Shown: piece by piece, positions 8,645 to 18,000 of the stretch | Numbering within the stretch: position 1 is the first letter of the stretch | How the letters are laid out: each line of letters begins with the position of its first letter | NCBI RefSeq assembly: GCF_015550595.1 | Contig: NZ_JADNBB010000018.1 | Span: forward strand, 62,001 to 126,000 | Direction: 5' to 3' | Length of the DNA stretch: 64,000 bases | From: Parabacteroides goldsteinii | GTDB lineage: Bacteria; Bacteroidota; Bacteroidia; Bacteroidales; Tannerellaceae | Position numbers and translations under genes: made by a program | The notes under the pieces: model-generated | Database searches by the model: none | What the model was told of the DNA's origin: nothing | Seen by the model: only the letters and a program-made list of their open reading frames with translations

Positions 8645-9496
8645 CTACTCTATCACCGGCCGGTCATCTTCGCCGCTGCCGCCACCGGGTGTGTCGGCTA
8701 CATCGCCTACGACAAAGTTTCCGGACATCATCGCTGTGCGGGGTTCTTTGAGCAGGGCAGTACCGTTGCTACCAAACTGTGTACAGAGCGTAACGCTCCA
8801 GACAGAGCCGTCGGCAGCCGTAGCCGGTAACACAAAGCCTACTTGTGTAGGTGTGTTGGGATAGAGTTTCGAGACAGGGAAAAAGATAGTTTCGGCAGAA
8901 TCACCGTCGGTTCGTTTGATAGTTACACCTATCTGGTCACCCGTACCGCCTACCTTGATGTTCTTACCCTTAATGATACAAGTCTGCCCGGCACTGACCG
9001 GCACGCCTTCGCCACGGGCTGCAGCTGCGGGATTCTGTGCATCTTGTGCACTGACCACAGTAAATAGTTGCGGGCCGCTGACTGACTTCTGTATTTCGAC
9101 ATCTATTTCGGCTTCGGCAAGCGCCTGGCGCATTTCCTGGCTCATGGAGTAAGCAACACCGAGTTTCAGACGGTTGCGGTCGGGAGCCGACGTAAGTTCA
9201 CTTTCGAGGAAAACACCCTGCGAGGTAGGTCGAAAATATCCCAACACAGTACTTATACTATAACCGGAAGAGAGATACCAGATCATGCGTCGCATGATCT
9301 GGTTGCCCGTACGGGCAATTTCTTCAACGTCCTCCTGACGGGTGCTGAGGGCAGCTACTTCACCGGCAAGATCGTTCATATTAAGACATTTCTGCAACTT
9401 GGGCTGCAGGTAACAGTCGTTTGTTATATCCTGGGTAAGTGCCAGGTCGAGGGCTTTCAGCGTGAGCTTCGCCTTCTGAGTGGGATCTTTTGCCAT
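8645..9496 (-). CDS. HU-like DNA-binding/DUF4469 protein, copy 1 (first gene of fimbrial operon)
   Basis: 283 residues, no signal peptide. Residues 1-110 match the Bacteroidales IHF/HU-like N-terminal domain family (start MAKDPTQKAKLTLKALDL, then a segment ending GYFRPTSQGVF). Residues about 150-260 match the Ig-like DUF4469 domain (AGQTCIIKGKNIKVGG, TLCTQFGSNG, LLKEPRT). After a GGGSG linker the protein ends GEDDRPVIE, identical to the end of the copy at 19145-19924. It heads the fimbrial operon, between the putative invertible promoter and dyad array 1, so a DNA-binding regulatory or structural role at this locus is plausible. No role is proven for the family as far as I know. Confidence 0.8.
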   Translation of the reverse strand: MAKDPTQKAKLTLKALDLALTQDITNDCYLQPKLQKCLNMNDLAGEVAALSTRQEDVEEIARTGNQIMRRMIWYLSSGYSISTVLGYFRPTSQGVFLESELTSAPDRNRLKLGVAYSMSQEMRQALAEAEIDVEIQKSVSGPQLFTVVSAQDAQNPAAAARGEGVPVSAGQTCIIKGKNIKVGGTGDQIGVTIKRTDGDSAETIFFPVSKLYPNTPTQVGFVLPATAADGSVWSVTLCTQFGSNGTALLKEPRTAMMSGNFVVGDVADTPGGGSGEDDRPVIE

Positions 9497-9723
9497 AACG
9501 GTCTGTTTTTTAGTTACTGATATATTGTTTTTGTGTCACTCCGCCCTAATCTTTTCTTCCTGAGTAACGGATCAGCCTGAATTCAGAGAATACAACATCT
9601 ATATCAGTAGCTCCCGGGTAGAAAATTATGGGGTAAAAACTGATTCTTCCCCATTTCTGACAGTTTGACGTAAAACATAACTTCCTACGACTTAGCGACT
9701 CTACGACTATCAATAAAACCGAT

Positions 9724-9996
9724 TAGTACATTAAGAACCACGGCAAAAACACCGTATTTCAATGCTTTCAAACAAACTCATATAGCTAATTAGATACAAT
9801 TTATGTGGTAAATCGAGGGAAAGGTTATAGTTAAGAGTACTCCCATTGGTACCCGGCAGGTATGAAATAAGTAAATAAATAAGGTCGTATTTATAGAATA
9901 ATTACTCTCAGACAAGTAAATTTAATGGCTATATTTTGGATAATATACTATTTTACATATCTTTGCAACATCGTAAACATAGTTCTTAATGAACTA
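9724..9996. promoter_or_regulatory. Putative invertible promoter segment 1 (currently facing away from the fimbrial operon)
   Basis: Inverted repeats TAGTACATTAAGAAC (9724-9738) and GTTCTTAATGAACTA (9982-9996) match at 14 of 15 positions. The right site is itself a dyad, AGTTC-TTAAT-GAACT, inside an 11-bp-arm palindrome (9975-10001). Between them lies one consensus promoter on the plus strand, 15 bp from the right site. No minus-strand consensus promoter is visible in 9497-10064. Inversion would put the promoter on the minus strand about 250 bp before the first fimbrial gene. The rest of 9497-10064 has no convincing gene; a 21-codon ORF starts at 9996. No recombinase lies nearby. Confidence 0.6.
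9935..9965 (+). promoter_or_regulatory. Consensus Bacteroidales promoter inside invertible segment 1
   Basis: TTTG at 9935-9938, a spacer of exactly 19 bp, then TATCTTTG at 9958-9965: a full match to the TTTG/TAnnTTTG primary sigma promoter of Bacteroidales. Transcription would start near 9972 and run rightwards, antisense to the 3' end of the HAD gene, with nothing obvious to express. This is the expected picture for a phase-variable promoter in the OFF orientation. Confidence 0.75.
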
Positions 9997-10064
9997 TGTT
10001 TATTCCTCTTCATAAAAAGAATATCAAAGCACAGTTATCTTTTGTTTTTATTACTAACTAATAG

Positions 10065-10757
10065 TTACAGCAACAACGAAATCACTTCCCAAATCGATTC
10101 TACTGTAAACATACGAGAATTTACTATCGGTTCGTCCACCATCTCATGTGCCCATGTTGTTTGGTAAGGTACATGGATTGCGTAACTACCCATCTTTAGT
10201 GGGGGAAGGATATCGGAGCGTACAGAGTTACCTATCATCAAAAACTCGTCCGGACGAACATCGAGGTGGTTGAGCAGGGCACGGTATTCGCGGTCAGTCT
10301 TGTCGCTCATTATTTCTACATGGTGGAAAAGATGTTCGATACCCGAACGGCGTAACTTCTGCTCCTGGTCGAGCAGGTCGCCTTTGGTGACAACGATCAG
10401 GCGGTAACGGCCGACAAGGGCATTGAGGGTTTCCTCCACTCCATCCAAAAGTTCAACCGGTTTGGAAAGTTGTTCTTTTCCGAGCAGAAGTATCTGCTCG
10501 AGTACGCTGGCCGGAACTTTGCCGTCGGTGATACGGATCGCCGTTTCCATCACTGAAAGGATATAAGCCTTCACACCATAACCATAAAGAGGCATGTTAC
10601 GGCTTTCGGTCTTGAAAAGTTCGGCTGTGACAGTCTCACCGTCTACATAAGGAGCCAATAAAAGACGGAGCTTTTGCTCCGTCTCCAGAAAATAAGTTTC
10701 GTTTATCCAAAGAGTGTCGTCGGCATCGAAGCCGATCACCTGTATTCCTTCAATCAT
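10065..10757 (-). CDS. HAD family phosphatase
   Basis: 230 residues. Motif I is GFDADDTLW (Asp nucleophile and general acid at 10 and 12), motif II VVTKGD near 120, and motif IV is GNSVRSDI around 175. The helical insert after motif I is the C1 cap of the YjjG/phosphoglycolate-phosphatase-like branch. It should hydrolyse a small phosphorylated metabolite in the cytoplasm; the substrate cannot be predicted. Its start overlaps the end of the MarC gene by 4 bp (10754-10757), which implies translational coupling. It is the last gene before the fimbrial switch region. Confidence 0.85.
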   Translation of the reverse strand: MIEGIQVIGFDADDTLWINETYFLETEQKLRLLLAPYVDGETVTAELFKTESRNMPLYGYGVKAYILSVMETAIRITDGKVPASVLEQILLLGKEQLSKPVELLDGVEETLNALVGRYRLIVVTKGDLLDQEQKLRRSGIEHLFHHVEIMSDKTDREYRALLNHLDVRPDEFLMIGNSVRSDILPPLKMGSYAIHVPYQTTWAHEMVDEPIVNSRMFTVESIWEVISLLL

Positions 10758-11398
10758 AAATTAGCTTGTTGCAATATATCGATCATTATTGGCTTGAAAC
10801 CGCTTACAAAGCATTCCACGGCAATAACCATCAGGATAAGGCCCATCAGACGCATCATCACGTTGTTGCCTGTTTCCCCCATATACTTATTCAGCCGGGT
10901 GGATGCCCGGAGAATCAGGAAGGTGATAAAGTAGACGGATGCGATCACGCTGACCAGCAGTATCTTCTTTATCAATGTATTCGCATCTTCCATCAGCATG
11001 ATCCCGTTGGCGATAGCGCCCGGACCGCAAAGCATCGGGATGGCAAGCGGGGTGATGGAAATATCGTTTACATACGTTTTCACCTCCTCGTCTTTGAGTT
11101 TTGCCTTGGAATAACGTGCCTGAAGCATGTCAAATCCGATGGTAAAGATAATAATACCTCCGGCAATACGGAAACCATTCGTAGAAATACCAAAGAATTT
11201 AAAGAGGAATTGTCCGGAGAAGGTAAAGACCATCAGGGTGATAAAAGAAACAATTGTGGCACGGCGGACGATGGTTTTACGTTCGTCGTCACTCATTCCG
11301 TTTGTCATGGTCAGAAAGACCGGCATAGTGCCCAACGGGTTTGTCAGTGTAAAAAAGGAGGTGAAGCACAAAAGGGCGAAAGGGAGTAAAGTGTCCAT
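10754..11398 (-). CDS. MarC family integral membrane protein
   Basis: 214 residues with six predicted membrane segments. Family landmarks are FFTLTNPLGTMPVFLTM at the N terminus, TIGFDMLQ in the middle and ISITPLAIPMLCGPGAI in the second half-repeat. MarC proteins are inner-membrane proteins of unknown function. The gene overlaps the HAD gene by 4 bp and follows the PNGase F-type gene by 19 bp, so it probably shares their transcript. Confidence 0.85.
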   Translation of the reverse strand: MDTLLPFALLCFTSFFTLTNPLGTMPVFLTMTNGMSDDERKTIVRRATIVSFITLMVFTFSGQFLFKFFGISTNGFRIAGGIIIFTIGFDMLQARYSKAKLKDEEVKTYVNDISITPLAIPMLCGPGAIANGIMLMEDANTLIKKILLVSVIASVYFITFLILRASTRLNKYMGETGNNVMMRLMGLILMVIAVECFVSGFKPIMIDILQQANL

Positions 11399-11417
11399 AA
11401 TAGTATAGATTTAAAGG

Positions 11418-12659
11418 TTATTCATCCCAAACCAGGTAGGCGGAAACCAACCAATGGTTCAGCTTATTGCCATCTACTTCCTGGGCCTCGGGGATGCTGA
11501 CCGTCAGGGTATGTTCACCCGGCTGGATATCGGTCAGTTCCACTTCTTCAGGAACGACATCGGAACCCGGACACCAGTTGGAACGGGAAAAGTCGGACGA
11601 AGCAACAGGTTCTTCCACTTCCTTCTCCGTATATCCTTTCGGTCCGATATAAGAGGCCAGGCGCTTCTCCAACCACACACCGGTCGCCGGATTGAAACGG
11701 CGGAAAGATGCACAGTCGTTACGCCAGGGAATGAAGTCAAGCACTTCTTTTCCATCTACCGAGATTATATTCTGCTTCTGAACAAATTCATCACCACCTT
11801 CATGACCGCCATGCCCGGTCACGATATATTTCAGGCGAACGTTCTTCGCGCCTGCCGGGATGGTAAAGTCAGTCGACACGTCTTTGCGGGCAAAGATATC
11901 GGGATAGGATTGTCCGATATAATAAACGGTGTTCATCAACGGTTCGACATGTCTTTTCGTCAAAGCATCGCAAGAAATATCCGACTCATCCACATCGATC
12001 GTCACACTGGCAATATACCCCTCGGCTGTCCAGGTATCGATAAAGACTCCTACGTAAGCACCTCCTTCCAACAAAGGATACAGGTCGGTGATATTCTGCT
12101 CCCAACTTACGCTGTCGGCCCACTGGTCGATATAAACAGGCTTACGCTTACTGCTCAAACTGTCGTCCGTACTGCTGTAATGACCTACACCGAACGGAGT
12201 CATGAAACGCATCAGTTCGACAGTCGGTTCATAATCTTCTCCGGAAACGATACCGATCATATTCTCCAGCTTCATGCTGTCTATTGCCGGGAACTGCTTC
12301 TCTCCCTTCGCAATGTTCAACAGATTGATTGCCGAGGCTTTCGGCAAGATAAAACAGGAACCGGATTTATCCCAACGGTCACCGTTGGAAGCAATCGTTA
12401 CTTTCAGGTTTACAGAAACGTTACGTTTGTAATCAGGCAAGGTCACCTTTTTCAAAATGATACGCCCGTTCACCAGATGATAGATACTGTCTGCACCAGC
12501 TTCGCTATACCCGCCATACTGGTCGGGAGCGAACCTCACCGGAGTATCGTGGAATACCTGCACGGAATAATCTCCCATTGCCGGCAATTCCCGATGGCCG
12601 CATGCTGTCAATAAGATAGCGCCAGCCAGTGAGAATGATAATAAGATTTTCTTTGTCAT
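11418..12659 (-). CDS. PNGase F-type peptide-N-glycanase lipoprotein
   Basis: 413 residues with lipobox LLTAC. The two-domain body resembles Flavobacterium PNGase F, which removes asparagine-linked glycans from glycoproteins. Recognisable parts are [13 protein letters not shown] (contains the family's catalytic-region Asp), the C-terminal jelly-roll stretch [27 protein letters not shown] and SRSNWCPGS. The protein is therefore predicted to be a surface lipoprotein acting on host or dietary N-glycoproteins. An extra N-terminal segment of about 100 residues is absent from the classical enzyme. Substrate range cannot be read. Upstream gene is the hydrogenase, 6 bp away, but no functional link is apparent. 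Confidence 0.75.
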   Translation of the reverse strand: MTKKILLSFSLAGAILLTACGHRELPAMGDYSVQVFHDTPVRFAPDQYGGYSEAGADSIYHLVNGRIILKKVTLPDYKRNVSVNLKVTIASNGDRWDKSGSCFILPKASAINLLNIAKGEKQFPAIDSMKLENMIGIVSGEDYEPTVELMRFMTPFGVGHYSSTDDSLSSKRKPVYIDQWADSVSWEQNITDLYPLLEGGAYVGVFIDTWTAEGYIASVTIDVDESDISCDALTKRHVEPLMNTVYYIGQSYPDIFARKDVSTDFTIPAGAKNVRLKYIVTGHGGHEGGDEFVQKQNIISVDGKEVLDFIPWRNDCASFRRFNPATGVWLEKRLASYIGPKGYTEKEVEEPVASSDFSRSNWCPGSDVVPEEVELTDIQPGEHTLTVSIPEAQEVDGNKLNHWLVSAYLVWDE

Positions 12660-12665
12660 TTTTGT

Positions 12666-14102
12666 TTAGTATTTAGTAAGTTCCTTCATCAACTGCTTCT
12701 GTCCGGTTACTTTATCGGCATGGATACAAGGGCCGGTTACACAACCGCCTTCGCAGGCCATTACTTCGATAAACTGTGCCGGAGCTTTACCTGTTTTGGC
12801 ATAGGCACGAAGCAAGGCGACGTTCTTTTTTGTCAGGTTGGCTACCTGTACGGCGTTTACCTGTTCTTCTTTCAGGTAGACTTTCACGGCGTTGATCACA
12901 CCGCCGCTCTGGGCGAAGCCATGCGCTTCACGCACGGAGTTGAAAAGGACAGAGAAAGGTTTTGCTTCCTCCACTTTGATGTCGAGTCCTTCCAGGATAG
13001 AACCGATCTCTTCGAATGTCAACGTGAAATCAACTGCCGGGTCCATCTTCACTTCCTTACGTTTGGCTACGCACGGGCCGATAAATACAATCTTGCAATC
13101 AGGATATTTCTCTTTGACAAGACGTGCCGTATAATACATCGGAGAACCTGTGGTAGAGATATATTTCTTAAGATCCGGGATATGCTTTTCGGCCAGCTGA
13201 ACGTATGAAGGACAACAACTGGTAGTCATGAAAGGTTGCCCTTCCTCCAGTTTTTCCTTCAATTCTTCTGCTTCACGACGGGTAGTCTCCATCGCTCCCT
13301 GAGCAACTTCGACTATTTCTGTAAAACCCATTGCTTTGATCGCTCCGTATACACTTTCTACCGGTGCACTGAACTGTGCCAGTATAGAAGGAGCCACAAT
13401 AGCGACCATCTGCTCCTTATTGCGCAGACGTTGCAGGATATCGAATACCTGGGATATCTCGAATATCGCCCCAAACGGACAGGCATTGATACATTTGCCG
13501 CAATAGATACATTTAGACTCGTCGATATGCTCTACTCCGTATTCATCTTTACTGATCGCCTTTACCGGACAAACTTCTTCACAAGGGATCGGGATATATA
13601 CGATAGCATGATAGGGACAGTTCTGATGACACTTTCCACAACTGATACAAGTATCGTGATCGATCCGGGCCTGTCCGTTCTTCTTGAACTGGATGGCATC
13701 TTTCGGACAGTTCATATAACAGCTACGTGCCACACAGCCACGGCAAAGGTTGGTGATCTCATAGTTTACCTGTACACAGGACGAACAGGCTTCGTCGACT
13801 ACGCACATCAGGTTATCTTTCTTATTTTCCGGACGAAGCAAGGCACGTTTGGCATATTCCGACAAAGGTGTCAGTTCGTCTATCTCGTCCTGCATATCGA
13901 AGCCCAACAGGGGAAGCGTCTTATATTTCCATACGGCACGTTCCTTATGCACACAGCAGCGGCCTATTACTTTCGATTTACGGGGACTCAATTCTATGGG
14001 CAGACGATCGATCTCGTCAAGCAGACGGTTTTCTTTCCAAAGTTTAACTAACTTCGCCATCAAGCCGTGGCGGACAATCATTACGTTGTTGGTAAATGCC
14101 AT
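12666..14102 (-). CDS. [FeFe]-hydrogenase-like iron-sulfur protein
   Basis: 478 residues. Two 4Fe-4S ferredoxin motifs are visible (CISCGKCHQNCP at 152-163 and CIYCGKCINACP at 198-209) after a Cys-rich stretch at 100-132. The H-cluster motifs follow: TSCCPSY (294-300), GPCVAKR (342-348) and EVMACEGGCVTGPC (446-459), so all four H-cluster cysteines are present. This is a monomeric fermentative hydrogenase-like protein, producing or consuming H2 with ferredoxin. Its motif variants and N-terminal layout resemble group B enzymes common in gut Bacteroidales. A redox sensor role is the alternative. No HydEFG maturases lie in the window. Confidence 0.85.
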   Translation of the reverse strand: MAFTNNVMIVRHGLMAKLVKLWKENRLLDEIDRLPIELSPRKSKVIGRCCVHKERAVWKYKTLPLLGFDMQDEIDELTPLSEYAKRALLRPENKKDNLMCVVDEACSSCVQVNYEITNLCRGCVARSCYMNCPKDAIQFKKNGQARIDHDTCISCGKCHQNCPYHAIVYIPIPCEEVCPVKAISKDEYGVEHIDESKCIYCGKCINACPFGAIFEISQVFDILQRLRNKEQMVAIVAPSILAQFSAPVESVYGAIKAMGFTEIVEVAQGAMETTRREAEELKEKLEEGQPFMTTSCCPSYVQLAEKHIPDLKKYISTTGSPMYYTARLVKEKYPDCKIVFIGPCVAKRKEVKMDPAVDFTLTFEEIGSILEGLDIKVEEAKPFSVLFNSVREAHGFAQSGGVINAVKVYLKEEQVNAVQVANLTKKNVALLRAYAKTGKAPAQFIEVMACEGGCVTGPCIHADKVTGQKQLMKELTKY

Positions 14103-14156
14103 GGTGTATATTATTTGTGCTTTAAAAATGCAAAGATAGAGAAAGTTATTGAAATA

Positions 14157-14519
14157 CTAGCCGTACGTTTCTTCCAGAATTACGGAAGCACTGTAAACAT
14201 CGCCGCCAAAAGGAGGATTCAGCTTCGAGAGTTTCAACTTAACAGCCAACAGTTGGGGAAATGCTCTTTTGAGCGCATGCAGGATTCGTCCGGCTACATG
14301 TTCGAGCAGCTTCGACGGAATGGACATTTCTCCTTTCACGATCTCATATACCTCGGCATAATTTATTGTATCGTCCAGATCATCGCTGGCTAATGCTTTT
14401 TCAAGAGGTGCCGTCAGGAGAAGATTCACGACAAATGTGTTCCCGACACGTGTCTCCTGAGGCGACACTCCATGCCAGGCATAGAATTTCATGGCTTCCA
14501 GCTCTATTTGTACTGTCAT
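14157..14519 (-). CDS. folB: Dihydroneopterin aldolase
   Basis: 120 residues, the normal FolB length. It splits 7,8-dihydroneopterin into 6-hydroxymethyl-dihydropterin and glycolaldehyde in folate synthesis. Signatures are FYAWHGVSPQE at the N terminus, DDTINYAEVYEIV in the middle, LLEHVAGRI, and KLSKLNPPF with the catalytic lysine. The gene stands 54 bp upstream of the hydrogenase start and is divergent from the bactofilin gene. Confidence 0.92.
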   Translation of the reverse strand: MTVQIELEAMKFYAWHGVSPQETRVGNTFVVNLLLTAPLEKALASDDLDDTINYAEVYEIVKGEMSIPSKLLEHVAGRILHALKRAFPQLLAVKLKLSKLNPPFGGDVYSASVILEETYG

Positions 14520-14610
14520 TTTTCGTTATTTTATCTGTAAAAGTAGATAAAGAAGTCCTTTCTGCAAAAAAAATAGTCTATATTTGCGAGACAAGCAACA
14601 AAGTATTTAT

Positions 14611-14973
14611 ATGATGGGAATAAAACAGAAAGATGAAAATTCCGCCGGTGGCCTACATAACACCCTAGCCGCCGGAACAACCGTTAAAGGTAATATTATT
14701 ACAGAAACCGATTTCAGACTGGACGGTCAGGTTGAAGGAGATATCAACTGCAACGGAAAGATCGTGATCGGTCCCAAAGGACGTGTGGCCGGTAATATCG
14801 TTTCCGCCAATGCAGAAATTCTGGGAGAAGTGGAAGGATCGGTGCGTGTCAGTGAGAAGCTGGTTCTGAAGGCTACTGCCAATATTAAAGGGGATGTGTT
14901 TGCACAGTCTCTGGAGATAGAACCGAATGCTCGTTTCAACGGAGTTTGTAATATGTCAGGGAAAAAGGCCTGA
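14611..14973 (+). CDS. Bactofilin family polymer-forming cytoskeletal protein
   Basis: 120 residues from the ATG at 14611 (a second ATG follows directly at 14614). The core is a right-handed beta helix: TTVKGNIITETDFRLDGQVE, then repeats such as GKIVIGPKGRVAGNI and GEVEGSVRV. Bactofilins self-assemble into filaments that scaffold cell-wall enzymes and shape. A TATATTTG promoter element lies at 14579-14586, about 25 bp before the ATG, so longer upstream readings of the frame are unlikely. A strong hairpin terminator follows. Confidence 0.9.
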   Translation: MMGIKQKDENSAGGLHNTLAAGTTVKGNIITETDFRLDGQVEGDINCNGKIVIGPKGRVAGNIVSANAEILGEVEGSVRVSEKLVLKATANIKGDVFAQSLEIEPNARFNGVCNMSGKKA

Positions 14974-14998
14974 ACTGATCACATCTACAAAAATAAAA

Positions 14999-15036
14999 GG
15001 GTATGCCCAAAACACCTTTCGGTGTCTGGCATACCC
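14999..15036. terminator. Bidirectional hairpin terminator between bactofilin and the 1292-residue gene
   Basis: Stem GGGTATGCC/GGCATACCC, with an inner hairpin ACACC-tttc-GGTGT, lies between convergent genes. A-rich sequence precedes it and T-rich sequence follows, so it can serve both strands. Confidence 0.85.
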
Positions 15037-15070
15037 TCCTTATTTCATGCTGCTTCGTTTAGAAGCCTAC

Positions 15071-18000
15071 TTAATTCATAAGTTTGAAAACTTGTCCTTT
15101 GATCAATACAAGATAAATGCCTTTCGGGACATCCGTTTCGGTGACGTGTCCTAAGACGGTCAACGTCTTATGGAGGCGACCGTCCAACGCAATGATCCGC
15201 GCAACTTCCTTTGTTTCGCTATACAACCTCAACGTGCCCTTATGACTCCAAACCCGAACGGGTATATCGACATTGGCATTGGAAGTCGGAAGATCAGGCA
15301 TGATGCCGGTGATCGAGATCGTCAAATCGCGAGAGATATCCACAAGCGTGTAGCGACCGTCGGTATCAAGCCGCAACGTCTCGTTGCCGACTTTCACTAT
15401 CGGGCTGGACTGGCTGTATTCGGTGTCCAAAGTCAGGGTGAAGCTGAAGCTACCGCCCTCCTCTACCGTATAATCTCCGGCAACCGGATCAGTCGTAGCA
15501 CCGACCACAGATGGCAGGGTGATCGTGTAACTGTCCACTGTTGGCGTGGGATCAGGCTTCGGCTCCGTTTTCGGTTCTACCGTCACCGTGCCATAAACAC
15601 TTAGCGTGGTAGAGACCGTTGTTCCGCCAATTTCTTCCCGTTTAATCAGGCAGCGATACTCATAAGTGCCTGGAGCGTTCAATGCCTCACTGTAATTATT
15701 CGTATAGGAAACGGCTTCCGGTTCGGTATCAAGCTTCATTGCTCGCGTAATCACCGGAGTCTGTTCTGGGCAGGTCGTTGGTTCGCCGATATCCGTCCAT
15801 GTACCAGCGCTTCCGCGTTGCCATTGGAAAGTGACGGTTGCACCGGCCGGAACGGTTGCTTGCGCGCTCAAAGAGGTGGTTTCACCCAGTGTGACATTCT
15901 TATCCGCTTCTTCTTTTTTTAGCACGGAAAGAAACAAACTTTCGTCTTTACCCAGAACTTCGGTGATCAACCCGGTGTTGTCGATCAATGTGCCAGAATT
16001 GATGACCTTAGCTGCCAATGACACTTCTGCGGCATTATCACCCTTCTCGATGGTCACACAGCCATTATTGGTGAGCGTTCCGAGGTCGTTCGTTCCCGAC
16101 AATTTGAGGATGACGTTTGCATCCTTGGTGATGGTCGTTCTGGCCTCAAGGGTTTCACTGCCTCCGCCATCCTCTTTCGGTTGAACAGTTACGTTGCCGA
16201 TTTCCACGACTGCCGGTTTATTTCCCTCCGTGCCGGATGCGGAAATTTCTACCTTGTCCACGCTTGTGATTTCATCCGATCCACCCAATACGGTGGTGTC
16301 ATTTTCGATATACAACGTGTCGAGACGGAACCGGGCAACCAGTTCGATGGATTCTCGTGCCAGGAACTGGTACTCTTCATTCGCCTTTATCTTTACCTGC
16401 GGAATGGAATCCAGCTTCTCCATCCCCTCATCTAGTCTCTTCATGACTTTCACTACATTTACCAAGGTTGCTCCCTTGCCGGGCTTAGGCATAATATGGA
16501 AAGTTCTTGCATTTGTAAAAATGATCGTGGTGTCGGCCTGGAAATCGTGTTTTTCTTGCATCTCCTCTTCTCCCGTCCAATAATAGCCCTCGAATGTGCC
16601 GGGACCTTCCACTTTCAGGGTAAGGGGGTATTCGATAACGGACGGTTTGTTTTTTTCTCCCAAGATCGGGAAACCGCCGTTTCGTTCCTCTTTACAAATC
16701 CAGAGTTTCCATGGAATCTCGTCTTGAAGAAGCTTGTGTGCTTCGACTCCCTTATTCAAGGCATCCAATGCATCTTTCGGATCCGTGGCTTTGAAACAAC
16801 CATCAATAGTTCCGTCTCCCGATTCGGCGACCAACCCGCCGATAGATGGCTCCTTTGTGATTGTCAATTCAAGCGAAGTGCACTTCGCCTCATGAGACAC
16901 AGGCTTGAGAAGATGAGAATAAGTATTCTCGATGCAAGCACCCGAGCGACAATTAACCGCAATCTCCCCCACCCTGATAATTCCTCCGACATTATTAGTA
17001 TCCTCCCAACTGGGTTTCGTATATGTCTCCTTCATACTTATCTCTCCGGTAAAATAGCAGTTTTGAATAACCTTGTCGTTAAACACCACCAATCCGGCAC
17101 TACTGACAACGGAAGGATCTGTGAAGTCAGAGGTCAACTTGCTTTGTTCCACACCGCAGTTGACGATATATCCATTCGTATTACTGCAAACAAGTCCGGA
17201 AGAACCGGAGTTTATCCTGCTATTATACTTTGTGTCTTTACTGTTGAATGTACCATTGACCACGAGATTAGCCAAAGTAGAGGCCGGTGTGTTCGAAAAG
17301 CCTAGTTGTTGCATGAAAGTAGCGCAAGCCTGATTCACTTTCAGGTTATAAATGCGGTGGTTCTGCCCATCCAAAAGCGCAGCAGAGAATACAAAGATAG
17401 GAACCCATTCATATCCGGCCATATCCAGGTCGGCGGTGATTCGGATTTCCGAAGCCCGGTTTATTTTATGGTAATCTGTCCCGGGGAGTTCGACCTCGAA
17501 GTCCTCATTCCAATAACCATTAATCGCAGTCATCAACCAAAGTAGCCCTTCCGGCGTATTGATCTCATAATTGTATGGAATTTGCGTCCCGAAGACCGTC
17601 ACGTCTTTGCCATTCGGTCCTACGTCGGCCTTCAAAGCCTCTCCCCTGCCATAACCCGCGGGGGGTTCGCTATCAAGAGCCTTGACTTGTATCCTATCAT
17701 ATTTTTGTATGGCATCGTTTTTGTATTGCACGTCCGGCTGTAACTCCTGTGTCAATGTAAAGTAGCCATACCCCTTCGCCAACATGCTTTCCGGTGTGAG
17801 ACTGACCGACGGATCAATGTAGAAAGCGCAATTATTATAAACACCTCCGCTAAGCTCGACCTTCGCATCTGCCAGGATCTGTATAGCCGCACGGACCGAT
17901 TCATGTTCGGTTGCCGTAAATTCTCCACCTGTGATTGTCAGACTCCCCCCTTCAATGATAACAGGCTTGTTGATTTTCTGTCCACTTATAGAGTAATCTG

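Noticed and set aside
9925-10167. 80-residue plus-strand ORF in the switch 1 region
   Set aside because: It covers the promoter and inverted repeat, has no start signal downstream of the promoter and overlaps the HAD gene; the composition is not protein-like.
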